Positions 1 to 8,232 of a stretch of 64,000 nt of DNA are shown in pieces. The DNA lies in NCBI GenBank assembly GCA_035356615.1, contig DAOQSN010000006.1, positions 81,377-145,376 of the forward strand, written 5' to 3'. Position numbers and translations under genes: made by a program. Source of the DNA: JAKQDH01 sp029558835. Its GTDB lineage: Bacteria; Planctomycetota; Phycisphaerae; UBA1845. The notes beneath the pieces are model-generated. The model saw only the letters and a program-made list of their open reading frames with translations. It was not told the DNA's origin and did no database searches. Position 1 is the first letter of the stretch. Each line of letters starts with the position of its first letter.

Positions 1-252
1 AACACATACATGCGTGCACCAGCATGCGGCCTTGCCTGTCGGGAGACAGTCGCCTTCAGTCGGGGCACGCCGCGCACCCAGTCTCCCAATGGCGCGGCCG
101 TGCTTCGCGGGGCACCCGCGCCTTGCCGCCCGGCGGGTACGGCGCGACCTGCCCGCCCCGCTGCCCAGAGCCAAGCCGGGCAGCGCATGCCGCGCGCAGT
201 CGGCAGCGCGCGGGGAGCATACCCTCGCATGCCCCCTGCGCGCCTGCCGTCG
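1..252. other. Intergenic, no gene recognised
   Basis: This stretch lies downstream of the minus-strand DUF481 gene. It is very G+C-rich, and open frames on either strand have the arginine/alanine/proline-rich composition of spurious reading. I see no hairpin with a T-tract, no RNA gene and no gene start with a ribosome binding site. Confidence 0.5.
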
Positions 253-1341
253 CTACTTGAGCTCCAGCACGATATTGCCGTAGTACGTGTTGTCCAGTCT
301 CTCCACGCCGGGCTGCGGGTTCGAGTTATACTCGTTCTTCACGCCCAGCTTCAGCTTCCAGACATCGCTGTTGGCCAGCGGGAACGCCAGGGCGGTGTCG
401 AGCACGAGGCGATAGTCGCTGAACTCTTCCAGGCTCGGGCTGTAGGTCGTGCTGTGCGTGAACTGCGCCCAGCGCGAGATATCCAGCCGGTAGTCCATGC
501 CGAGATCAGCAATCGGGTCGTCCACGGTCCGACCGTCCTCATAGGCCTCGTGACGGTAACCACCGCCGGCCCGGGTCTTGAACTCGTGGTGGGGCTTCTT
601 CAGCCAGTAGTAGCCGACACCGGCCGCAGCCGTCGCCCGCAGATCCAGGTTCTCGAACTCGTCATGCTCGAGCTCGCCGCGACCATAGGCCATGAACCGC
701 TCCGTAATGTTGTACTCGTAGTACACGCCGCCGAGGTACTCATTGCGGTTGCGGGTGTCGTTCTGCTCGGCGTAGTCGGCCGCGATGTAGAACTTGAGCA
801 GGTCGTCGACGGTCTTGCGGCGCAGCTCACCGCGGCCACGGACCTCGAACGTATCCGTATTCCCTTCCTTCTTGGTGGCCCCGGCCTCGAGCGTGGCGGA
901 CCACTTGGGCTTGGCGGCCTCTGCCGCCTTCTGCGCCTGGACGATGCGGGGGTCTTCCGCGCCCGCAGGCCAGATGGCCTCCACCTTGCCGACTTCCACG
1001 GGAATCGGCCCCAGGGCGCCCTCCATCTGGGCCTGCGTGCCCTCGGCGTTCAACTGCATCTTCCCCACGAGCTGGTCACCGCTGTCGAAACGCACGTTGA
1101 CGCTCTCGTCGGTGCTGATCGCCTGCACCTTGGCCAGCTCGATGGTCACCGTGCCCGCGAAACCCGTGACCAGGGTCAACTTGCCTTCGGCTACCGCCGT
1201 GACTTTGCCCACCAGTCGGCTTCCATCCGTCGTCGTGATCACATCCGCCCGGACCGCCGCGGTCGCGATCACCATCATCAGACCACCGGCGAGAAGCGTG
1301 ATCATTCTCGCCTGCCCACCGAACCATGCATTGAACTTCAT
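253..1341 (-). CDS. DUF481-type salt-induced outer membrane protein
   Basis: The 362-residue product has an N-terminal signal peptide with a hydrophobic run around residues 12-30 ending near VRA-D. A small beta-rich N-terminal part follows ('ITTTDGSRLVGKVTAV', residues about 34-50) resembling a repeated SH3-like segment. The C-terminal 200 residues alternate polar and aromatic residues as in a beta-barrel and match the YdiY/DUF481 family pattern: 'WSATLEAGATKKEGNTDT' near the start of the barrel and a C-terminal 'NIVLELK' strand. The family is found in the outer membrane and its substrate is unknown. The start is the ATG at 1341, preceded by GAGGTGA. An in-frame upstream start would add 12 residues without a better ribosome site. 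The nearest upstream gene on this strand is the lipoprotein at 1521-1754. Confidence 0.8.
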   Translation of the reverse strand: MKFNAWFGGQARMITLLAGGLMMVIATAAVRADVITTTDGSRLVGKVTAVAEGKLTLVTGFAGTVTIELAKVQAISTDESVNVRFDSGDQLVGKMQLNAEGTQAQMEGALGPIPVEVGKVEAIWPAGAEDPRIVQAQKAAEAAKPKWSATLEAGATKKEGNTDTFEVRGRGELRRKTVDDLLKFYIAADYAEQNDTRNRNEYLGGVYYEYNITERFMAYGRGELEHDEFENLDLRATAAAGVGYYWLKKPHHEFKTRAGGGYRHEAYEDGRTVDDPIADLGMDYRLDISRWAQFTHSTTYSPSLEEFSDYRLVLDTALAFPLANSDVWKLKLGVKNEYNSNPQPGVERLDNTYYGNIVLELK

Positions 1342-1520
1342 TGTTGTGCTCACCTCGCGTGATGTGTGCGGCCGCACCGCATCGGCACCACGTCAGATTC
1401 GGTTTCCCAGTCACCTGCCCTGCTGTACGTGCGCGAACGCGCAACCGGCAACGCCGGCCTTAAGCCCAACCCCGCGCGGTTTACGGGTAAGACCCGCGGT
1501 GCCGAAGCGCGCACCATCAC

Positions 1521-1754
1521 TCAATCGTCGTCGATCCGGTCGAAGAAGTTGTTGACCGCGTTGTTGACGGCGTTGTTCAGCGGTGTAATCAACGCGGACT
1601 GCACCAAGCCGATGACAATCTGCCGGGTATCCAGTGTCGTCGTCGTGGTGGCAGTAATCTGTCCCCACTCGCACCCACTCGCCAACGGCAGCAACACCGC
1701 CAGCAGCACCAGGCTCACACGGCGGTACCACGTACGCAGCATTCGCCTTCTCAT
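1521..1754 (-). CDS. Small lipoprotein, unknown function
   Basis: This 77-residue protein starts with basic residues (MRRRMLRTWYRR), a hydrophobic stretch and the lipobox LASGC, so the mature lipoprotein would begin at Cys near residue 28. The mature part is short, threonine-rich (TATTTTT), then amphipathic with repeated 'NNAVNN', and ends in an acidic DRIDDD tail. GGGAGGAG precedes the ATG at 1754 at good spacing, which strongly supports a real gene. No function can be inferred. It lies about 180 bases upstream of the DUF481 gene on the same strand. Confidence 0.6.
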   Translation of the reverse strand: MRRRMLRTWYRRVSLVLLAVLLPLASGCEWGQITATTTTTLDTRQIVIGLVQSALITPLNNAVNNAVNNFFDRIDDD

Positions 1755-2031
1755 ACCGCAACTCCTCCCTTCTGGCGTTTCGATGTGATCCACCGCGGTC
1801 GGCTCAATGCCGCCGGCCGCGCCAATTCTGCACGCTGCTACCGTAGGCGGTGTGCCGTGTCCTGTCAACGGTCGGCTCGGTCAGGGCCTCGGATGTGCGT
1901 GTACGCACCGGCGGACGGCGGCAGCGGGGCCGCACGCCGACGGCGCTTCTCCGGCCATGACGACAGCACCGCGCAGGAGCGTACCAGAATACCCAAACTG
2001 ACGGACGAAGTTGGGTCTGGCATTCTCTGCC

Positions 2032-2213
2032 GTACCTGTTTAGCGTGGGTGCCATGCCCACCCCCGCCCCAGGCGGGGGTGGGCATGTGCCGCGTCCGCA
2101 GAGGCATGCTTACCCGCGACCGCAGTCACGGGAAAGCATGGCACCCACAACGCCCGTGACCGCAGTCGCGGGAAAGCATGGCACCCACAACGCCGAAGAC
2201 GCTAAACACGTAC
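2032..2213. repeat. Dispersed hairpin repeat, family 1, copy A
   Basis: The element is bounded by GTACCTGTTTAGCG at the left and its near-complement CGCTAAACACGTAC at the right. Inside are two strong hairpins: one around 2061-2090 (GCCCACCCCCGCC / GGCGGGGGTGGGC) and one built on CCCGCGAC / GTCGCGGG. A segment of about 40 bp (about 2118-2157 and 2158-2193) is repeated in tandem within this copy. It lies between a lipoprotein gene and coaD. Other copies are at 4041, 18729, 34671, 49888 and 55561. Confidence 0.75.
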
Positions 2214-2413
2214 TCTCTGTCAGACCCCGGCAGTTGTCCAAACCGGCAAGGTCGCTATTCTACCCTGTGTAGCTTGCGCAGCCGCCGCTGTCGGCCCATT
2301 TTCTAGTTGGCGTCGGAACCACCGTGCACGATTGAGCGCCGGCGGTTTGAACCGCGAACACGGGTGGCGCATGGTGGTGCACTCGCGCTCGAAGCACTTG
2401 CCACCGGGAGACG

Positions 2414-2926
2414 TTACTCTCCTCCACCGCCGAAACGTGCCTTGAGCTTGACCGCCACGTCGGGCGGGACCAGTTGGGCGAGACGCTGAACGTCGTAGCC
2501 ACCGATCTCGACGATCTGGCGGATGAGCGTACTCGACGTCAGCACATGCTCGTGGCTGGTCATCAGGAAGATGGTCTCGATGCCGCCGATGATGAGGTTC
2601 GTGTTGGCGATTTCGAGTTCGGCGTGCAGATCGACGTTGTCGCGAATGCCGCGCAGGATCACCCGCGCGCCGATCTCGCGGGCATAGCGGGCCGTCAGCC
2701 CGGTGTACGTGTGCACCTCAACGTTGGGCAGGTGCCGAGTGTGCTCGATGAGCATCTGCTTGCGCTCATCCGGGGTGAAGACTTCGATCTTGGTCGGGTT
2801 GACACCGACGGCCACCAGCAGGCGGTCGAACAACCGCGCCCCCCGCTCGATGATGTTGAGGTGCCCGTGGGTAACCGGATCGAACGCCCCGGGGAAGATC
2901 GCCAGCAAATCGCCGCACGCGGACAT
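2414..2926 (-). CDS. coaD: Phosphopantetheine adenylyltransferase
   Basis: The enzyme transfers an adenylyl group from ATP to 4'-phosphopantetheine to give dephospho-CoA, the penultimate step of CoA synthesis. The 170-residue product shows the nucleotidyltransferase signature FPGAFDPVTHGH at residues 11-22 with the TxGH motif, and the C-terminal SSTLIR motif (ISSTxVR in the family). Length fits the family (about 160). The start is the ATG at 2926 with GGGAGAA upstream; reading further upstream adds unrelated low-complexity sequence. It diverges from pyrD, with about 135 bases between the starts. panD, also in the CoA pathway, lies elsewhere in the window. Confidence 0.95.
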   Translation of the reverse strand: MSACGDLLAIFPGAFDPVTHGHLNIIERGARLFDRLLVAVGVNPTKIEVFTPDERKQMLIEHTRHLPNVEVHTYTGLTARYAREIGARVILRGIRDNVDLHAELEIANTNLIIGGIETIFLMTSHEHVLTSSTLIRQIVEIGGYDVQRLAQLVPPDVAVKLKARFGGGGE

Positions 2927-3062
2927 CGACGTTCTCCCATGCTCCGGCACGGCGCCCATTGTACTGCGTGTCCCAGGAACGTCCAGCGTATCCGGTTTGC
3001 GGCGCCGCGGTGCCCGCCGCAGACCGTTGACACAGCCCCGCCCCGGCATGATGCTGCCGGTC

Positions 3063-4004
3063 ATGAGCAGCATGCCGGCTACCGCCGTGGACTTGTCCGT
3101 GGACCTGGCGGGGCTCACCCTGCGCAACCCGATCCTGACGGCCTCCGGCACCAGCGGTTACGGCTCGGAGCTGGCGGCCTTCCTGGACCTGGGCACTCTC
3201 GGGGCATTCGTCACGAAATCCGTCACCGTAGAGCCGCGCCGGGGGAATCCGCCGCCGCGGGCGGTCGAGACCTGCTCCGGCATGCTGAACGCCATCGGGC
3301 TGGCGAACGTCGGGTTGGAACGCTTCCTGAAGGAGAAGGTCCCCTACCTGCGCACGGCCCGCACGGTCGTCATCGTCAACGTGGCCGGGCATCGGGTGGA
3401 GGACTACGTGGCCGCCTGTGAGCGCCTCGACGCCTGCGACTGCGTGCGGGGCATCGAGCTGAACGTGTCCTGCCCCAACGTGGTGGACGGGCTGGATTTC
3501 GGGACGGACCCCCAGCGCTTGCACGCCCTCGTTACGGCCGTGCGCCCCCACGTCCGGAATGCGAAGCTGATCGTCAAGCTGTCACCTAACGTCACGGACA
3601 TCACCGCCACGGCCACCGCGGCCGTCGCCGCCGGCGCCGACGCCCTCTCGTTGATTAACACGCTCCAGGGCATGGCGATCAACATCGAGGCGCAGGCGCC
3701 GATCCTGGCCAACCGGTGCGGGGGGCTGTCGGGCCCGGCCATCAAGCCGGTGGCATTGGCGATGGTGCATCGGGTGTACACGCGGGTCGCACGGGACGCC
3801 AGCGTGCCGGTCATCGGGATGGGCGGCGTGACGACGTGGCAGGATGTCGTGGAGTTTCTGTTGGCCGGGGCAACGGCCGTGGCCGTGGGGACCGCGCTGT
3901 TCGTCAACCCCGCGGTGCCCAAGACCCTATGTGCGGGGCTGCGGGAGTACGTTGACCGGAAGGGACTGCGGAGCGTGCGGGAACTGATCGGGCGGTTGCA
4001 CTGA
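3063..4004 (+). CDS. pyrD: Dihydroorotate dehydrogenase, class 1 (PyrDB-like catalytic subunit)
   Basis: The flavoenzyme oxidises dihydroorotate to orotate in pyrimidine synthesis. The 313-residue product has the class 1 layout: FMN-contacting TKSVT at residues 51-55, the active-site loop LNVSCPN with the catalytic base Cys137 (serine in class 2 enzymes), 'KLSPNVTDI', 'GMGGVTTWQDVVEFLLAGA' and a phosphate-binding GTALF segment. This is typical of class 1B catalytic subunits, which pair with the electron-transfer subunit PyrK; no pyrK is adjacent. The start is uncertain: ATGs occur at 3048, 3051, 3063 and 3072 and none has a strong ribosome site. I chose 3063. Confidence 0.92.
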   Translation: MSSMPATAVDLSVDLAGLTLRNPILTASGTSGYGSELAAFLDLGTLGAFVTKSVTVEPRRGNPPPRAVETCSGMLNAIGLANVGLERFLKEKVPYLRTARTVVIVNVAGHRVEDYVAACERLDACDCVRGIELNVSCPNVVDGLDFGTDPQRLHALVTAVRPHVRNAKLIVKLSPNVTDITATATAAVAAGADALSLINTLQGMAINIEAQAPILANRCGGLSGPAIKPVALAMVHRVYTRVARDASVPVIGMGGVTTWQDVVEFLLAGATAVAVGTALFVNPAVPKTLCAGLREYVDRKGLRSVRELIGRLH

Positions 4005-4040
4005 CCGCAACGTGAAATCGGTCTTGACCTTTGTTCGAAG

Positions 4041-4185
4041 GTACGTGCCCAGCGTGGGTGCCAAGCCCTCACCCGCCACAGACGGGGTGGGCATGTGCCG
4101 CGGCCGCGGAGGCATGCTTACCCGCGACGGCCGTCGCGGGTAACCACGGCACCCGCAACGCCGAAGACGCTGGACATGTAAGTAC
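4041..4185. repeat. Dispersed hairpin repeat, family 1, copy B
   Basis: Same order of blocks as copy A: GTACGTG..CAGCGTGGGTGCCA at the left, then GGCATGTGCCGCGGCCGCGG, GGCATGCTTACCCGCGAC, its complement GTCGCGGG, and ACGCCGAAGACGCT at the right. It fills the gap between pyrD and the next plus-strand gene and could serve as a transcription end for pyrD. Confidence 0.7.
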
Positions 4186-4215
4186 GGGGTCAGCCTGGGT
4201 TAAGGACGCGTGCTT

Positions 4216-4788
4216 ATGCTGACGGACTCACCGAATGATGGCGTGGGCGCCGAATCCGAGCCGACTGCCGGGCGAGATGCGTCCGACGCGCCGCTCGAGC
4301 CGGACGCGGAGTGGGCCGAGGACGAGTCGCCGGAGCCCGCGGACTCGTGCCTCGTCGAGGTACCTGAGGGAGTCCCTGAAGTGGGGCAGGGCGCGGTACC
4401 CGCCGTGCCCGCGGATCTTGCTGACGAGAAGGCAGACGACGCGGGCTCCCTGGAACTGTTTGCCGAGCCCCTGCCCGCCGGTCCCGAGATCCCGTCTCCC
4501 AGGCCCGAGCAGAAGCTGGACGTGGCGACGCGGGCCGTGGTCGTGGAACTCCGGCACATCGAGGACCAGGTCCGTCGGCTGCTGGAGGAGCGTGACCCCA
4601 AGCGGAAGCGGAAGCTGGCAGGGACTCGACGCTGGCACGAACTGCACGAGGAACTGATCAATCTCCGCCACTCGGGACGACTGAGCGAAGAGACGATTGA
4701 GTCCCTGGAACGACTTATCGCCCGCCGCCACTTCCTGTTTCGGCAGCTCCGCTTCTACGCCGGCACGCGGCCGACGTGGAACACGTAA
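4216..4788 (+). CDS. Hypothetical protein with acidic N-terminus
   Basis: The first roughly 100 of 190 residues are low-complexity and rich in Glu, Asp, Pro and Ala. The last 85 residues are charged, probably helical ('ELRHIEDQVRRLLEERDP', 'ESLERLIARRHFLFRQLRFY') and look like a conserved small domain. No signal peptide or membrane segment is visible. The ATG at 4216 has AAGGA nine bases upstream, which favours it over the GTG at 4210. I do not recognise the family. The C-terminal half is probably the functional part. Confidence 0.6.
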   Translation: MLTDSPNDGVGAESEPTAGRDASDAPLEPDAEWAEDESPEPADSCLVEVPEGVPEVGQGAVPAVPADLADEKADDAGSLELFAEPLPAGPEIPSPRPEQKLDVATRAVVVELRHIEDQVRRLLEERDPKRKRKLAGTRRWHELHEELINLRHSGRLSEETIESLERLIARRHFLFRQLRFYAGTRPTWNT

Positions 4789-4879
4789 CGCCGGCCGCGC
4801 GTCCCGGGTCGACATGATGCAGTCAGGCGCGACGCCGTGGCACGCGGCTCAGCGTCCAGTCACGGACGGGATGACCCCG

Positions 4880-7678
4880 TCATACCCGGTTGGGTTCCCG
4901 CACGGTCGGGACGCCCGCGCCACGCCGTAGCGGCGGTTGAGTCGGATCGGGCTTGTTGGGGTCGAGACCGACGGCGCGGACCGCGTCGGGCAGGTCGGCC
5001 GGGGGGTATTGCCCCAGGCGGGCCAGCTCGCGGAGGGCGGCCAGGGCCACGTAGCGCGCGTCGATCTCGAAGTAGTCGCGCAGCTCCGCCCGGGCCTCAC
5101 TGCGACCAAAGCCGTCGGTGCCGAGAGATACGAACCCGCCGCCGAGTGGCACAGACTCGCCGGACGGAACCGACCCGCCGGGTGGAACCGGCCCATCGGG
5201 CCGGGCGGAGCGTGCGGACGGCACCCACCGGGCGATCATGTCCGGCACGGCCCGCATGTAGTCGCTCGTGGCGATCACGGGGAACGGCTCCGCGCTCAGC
5301 ACCTTCGTGACGTACGGAACGCGCGGGGGCTCGCCGGGATGCAACAGGTTCCAGCGTTCGCACGCGAGCGCCTCACGGCGCAGCAACAGGTAGCTCGTCG
5401 CGCTCCACACGTTGGCGGCCACATTGAACTGCTCCGCGAGCAACTTCTGCGCCTTCAGGGCCTCGCGCAGGATCGCCCCGCTCCCCAGCAGGTGCACGCG
5501 GGCCTTGCCTTCCGGGTGGTCGGCCGGGCGGTACTTGTACAGGCCACGCAGGACACCCTCTTCCACCCCGGCAGGCATCGGCGGCTGAGCGTACGGCTCG
5601 TTGCCGACGGTCAGGTAGTAGAACACCGGCTCCCGCTCCTGGAACATGCGGCGGATGCCGTCCCGGACGATGAGGGCAATCTCGAACGCGAAGGCCGGGT
5701 CGTAGGCAACGAGGTTCGGGATCGTGCTGCCCAGCAGGTGGCTGTGCCCATCCTGGTGCTGGAGCCCCTCGCCGGCCAGCGTGGTGCGCCCCGACGTGCA
5801 GCCCACCAGGAAGCCGCGGGCACGGGCGTCGCCGCACGCCCAGGCGAAGTCGCCGATCCTCTGGAAGCCGAACATGGAGTAGAACAGGTAGAATGGGATC
5901 GTGGGGACACCGTGCGTGGCCCCGGCGGTGCCGGCCGCCGTGAAAGACGCCATCGAGCCGGCCTCCGTGATGCCCTCCTCGAGGATCTGCCCGTCCTGGC
6001 TCTCGCGGTAGTACAGCAACAGGTGGGAATCGACCGGTTCATAGCGCTGGCCGCGGTGGGCGTAGATGGCGTACTTGCGAAAGAGCCCCTCGAGGCCGAA
6101 CGTGCGCGCCTCGTCGGGAACGATCGGTACGATGTACTTCCCCAGCGCGGGATCACCCAGCAGCTTCCCCAGCATACGCACCAGCGCCATGGTCGTGGAC
6201 GCTTCCCGGTCACCACTGCCCGTGAGGAATTCCTCGAAAAGGTCACGCTCGGGCGGTGGTAGCGAAGCGACGCGCACCTGCCGCCGGGGCACGAACCCAC
6301 CCAACGCCGCGCGGCGCTCCATCAGGTACTTGTACTCCCGACTTTCGGGCCCGGGGCGATAGAACGGGGCATCCTCAAGCTGGTCATCGGGAATCGGCAC
6401 GTTGAAACGATCGCGGAAGTGGCGCAGCTCGTCGAAATCGAGCTTCTTCTGCTGGTGGGTGATGTTGCGGCCCTCGCCCGCCTCGCCCAGCCCGTAGCCT
6501 TTGATCGTACGTGCGAGGATGACGGTCGGTCGGCCCCGGTGCTCCACGGCCGCCCGGTACGCGGCGTGGACCTTCTCGGGATCGTGACCGCCCAGACGCA
6601 GCTTCTGAAGCTGCTCATCCGACAAGTGTTCCACGAGCTTCAACAGCCGCCGGTCGGTTCCGAAGAACTTCTCCCGGATGTAGGCGCCGGACTCCACCGT
6701 GTACTTCTGCAACTCGCCGTCCAGCGACTGGTTCATGCGGTCCACGAGCGCGCCGTCCGTGTCCGCGGCCAGCAACGGGTCCCAGTCCTCGCCCCAGATG
6801 ACCTTGATGACGTTCCACCCTGCCCCGCGGAACGCTCCTTCCAGTTCTTGGATGATGTTGCCGTTCCCGCGCACCGGCCCGTCGAGACGCTGGAGATTGC
6901 AGTTGATGACCAACGTCAGGTTGTCCAACTCCTCGCGGGCGGCCAGCGTGATGGCGCCGAGCGACTCCGGCTCGTCCATCTCCCCGTCGCCGAGGAACGC
7001 CCAGACCCGGCACGCCGAGGTGTCGGTAAGCCCGCGATCGTGCAGGTAGCGGTTGAACCGCGCCTGGTAGATCGCGTTGATCGGGCCCAGCCCCATCGAC
7101 ACCGTGGGGAACTGCCAGAAGTCCGGCATCAACCAGGGGTGCGGGTACGACGACAGCCCCCCACCGTCGGCCAGTTCCCGCCGGAAGTTGCGCAGTTGCC
7201 TGGCGTGCAACCGGTGTTCGAGGTAGGCCCGGGCGTAGATTCCGGGGGCCGCGTGCCCCTGAAAGAAGACCTGGTCCCCCGCCGGTTCCTCCGTGCACCC
7301 CCGAAAGAAGTGGTTGAACCCGACCTCCAGCAGGGTGGCCGCCGAGGCGTAGGTGGAGATGTGCCCCCCGATGCCGTCGGACCGCCGGTTGGCGCGGACC
7401 ACCATAGCCATGGCGTTCCAGCGGACGTAGCTCTTGATGCGGCGTTCAATCTCCCGGTCGCCGGGATAGGCAGGTTGCTCGGCCGGGGGGATCGTGTTCA
7501 CGTAGGGGGTCTTGGCCGTGAAGGGTGCCACGATGTTGTGCTGCTGCCCCCAGGCGATGAGCCGCGCGAGGAGGTACTGGGCGCGTTGCACCCCGGCAGC
7601 CTGTGCCACGCCGCGCAGTGAGTCGATCCAATCCTGGGTTTCCGCGGGGTCGGTGTCCGTCAAAGTGGCGAAGGGCAT
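4880..7678 (-). CDS. aceE: Pyruvate dehydrogenase E1 component, homodimeric type
   Basis: The thiamine-diphosphate enzyme decarboxylates pyruvate and acetylates the lipoyl group of E2. The 932-residue product matches the gamma-proteobacterial homodimeric E1 along its length: 'DGIGGHISTYASAATLLEVGFNHFF', the ThDP motif GDGEMDEPE, 'ARTIKGYGLG', and the C-terminal 'GTDGFGRSEAR' with 'VALAALRELARLG'. The start is the ATG at 7678; upstream in-frame sequence is unrelated. Residues 826-849 carry four imperfect PxGxxV hexapeptides just before GTDGFG, absent from the E. coli enzyme as I recall it. No E2 or E3 gene is in the window, so the complex must be completed from elsewhere. It diverges from the iorA operon. 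Confidence 0.95.
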   Translation of the reverse strand: MPFATLTDTDPAETQDWIDSLRGVAQAAGVQRAQYLLARLIAWGQQHNIVAPFTAKTPYVNTIPPAEQPAYPGDREIERRIKSYVRWNAMAMVVRANRRSDGIGGHISTYASAATLLEVGFNHFFRGCTEEPAGDQVFFQGHAAPGIYARAYLEHRLHARQLRNFRRELADGGGLSSYPHPWLMPDFWQFPTVSMGLGPINAIYQARFNRYLHDRGLTDTSACRVWAFLGDGEMDEPESLGAITLAAREELDNLTLVINCNLQRLDGPVRGNGNIIQELEGAFRGAGWNVIKVIWGEDWDPLLAADTDGALVDRMNQSLDGELQKYTVESGAYIREKFFGTDRRLLKLVEHLSDEQLQKLRLGGHDPEKVHAAYRAAVEHRGRPTVILARTIKGYGLGEAGEGRNITHQQKKLDFDELRHFRDRFNVPIPDDQLEDAPFYRPGPESREYKYLMERRAALGGFVPRRQVRVASLPPPERDLFEEFLTGSGDREASTTMALVRMLGKLLGDPALGKYIVPIVPDEARTFGLEGLFRKYAIYAHRGQRYEPVDSHLLLYYRESQDGQILEEGITEAGSMASFTAAGTAGATHGVPTIPFYLFYSMFGFQRIGDFAWACGDARARGFLVGCTSGRTTLAGEGLQHQDGHSHLLGSTIPNLVAYDPAFAFEIALIVRDGIRRMFQEREPVFYYLTVGNEPYAQPPMPAGVEEGVLRGLYKYRPADHPEGKARVHLLGSGAILREALKAQKLLAEQFNVAANVWSATSYLLLRREALACERWNLLHPGEPPRVPYVTKVLSAEPFPVIATSDYMRAVPDMIARWVPSARSARPDGPVPPGGSVPSGESVPLGGGFVSLGTDGFGRSEARAELRDYFEIDARYVALAALRELARLGQYPPADLPDAVRAVGLDPNKPDPTQPPLRRGAGVPTVREPNRV
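5132..5203 (-). repeat. Four in-frame 18-bp repeats inside aceE
   Basis: Four consecutive imperfect 18-base units at 5132-5149, 5150-5167, 5168-5185 and 5186-5203 encode PDGPV, PPGGSV, PSGESV and PLGGGF-like hexapeptides. Because the unit length is a multiple of three, gain or loss of copies leaves the frame intact. The encoded flexible linker sits in a loop before the conserved GTDGFGRS motif of E1. Confidence 0.7.
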
Positions 7679-8232
7679 GGCCGTTTCCCGTTTCAGGCAC
7701 AAATGGTTACCCACCCGACCGGCGGCCCGTGTGAGCGGACAATGCCTCAGATGGTCTCCGGCCAGGCAACGGCGCGGGATTGTAATGTTCCGGGCGCCCG
7801 CGGTGCAGGCCCGTGGGGGCCTGGGTTTGAGATCCCTGCTGACGCAACGCAGCAAAGAGGCCCGGCTGCGACCTGGACCACCACCGCCGCCGCTACCGTT
7901 TGTTGACCCGGTGGTGGGTAGGGTATCGACCGGCGGCGAGCAGCACCGTAGTCTCGACGTTTGCAGGCGCGCTGCGGAGCGTCCCGCGTCCGTCCACAGA
8001 CAGCCCAAGCTCTCAGCGCCGGGGGCGGACGCGTTGACTCCAGGCTGGCACAGAATATGCTCAGCATCTGTCTGCTGGTCTGGGAAGGCGGTGGCGGCGC
8101 TGACGCTGCGCTCACAGGGCGGGCTGTCGGTCGTGGCAACGCCGCTGTCCCCATTCGGCTTGGAGGTTCACTGGGCTCGCACGGTCGGCTCGGGGACGGC
8201 GGGCCTCCGACGCACGCAAGAGGGTTGACATC
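7679..8232. other. Divergent intergenic region between aceE and iorA
   Basis: About 550 bases separate the two divergently oriented starts, long enough for two promoters and regulatory sites. I found no convincing -35/-10 pair with correct spacing; TTGACC at 7903 lacks a good partner. A plus-strand frame spans part of it but lacks a ribosome site and has spurious composition. Confidence 0.4.

Noticed and set aside
10..1362. Plus-strand open frame of 450 codons at the left end
   Set aside because: It is antisense to the DUF481 gene, which has a signal peptide, barrel pattern and ribosome site; the plus-strand product has the Arg/Leu/Val/His composition of a shadow frame.
2032..2213. CRISPR array
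   Set aside because: The short tandem units here have no regular spacers and belong to a dispersed intergenic repeat. No cas gene lies in the window.
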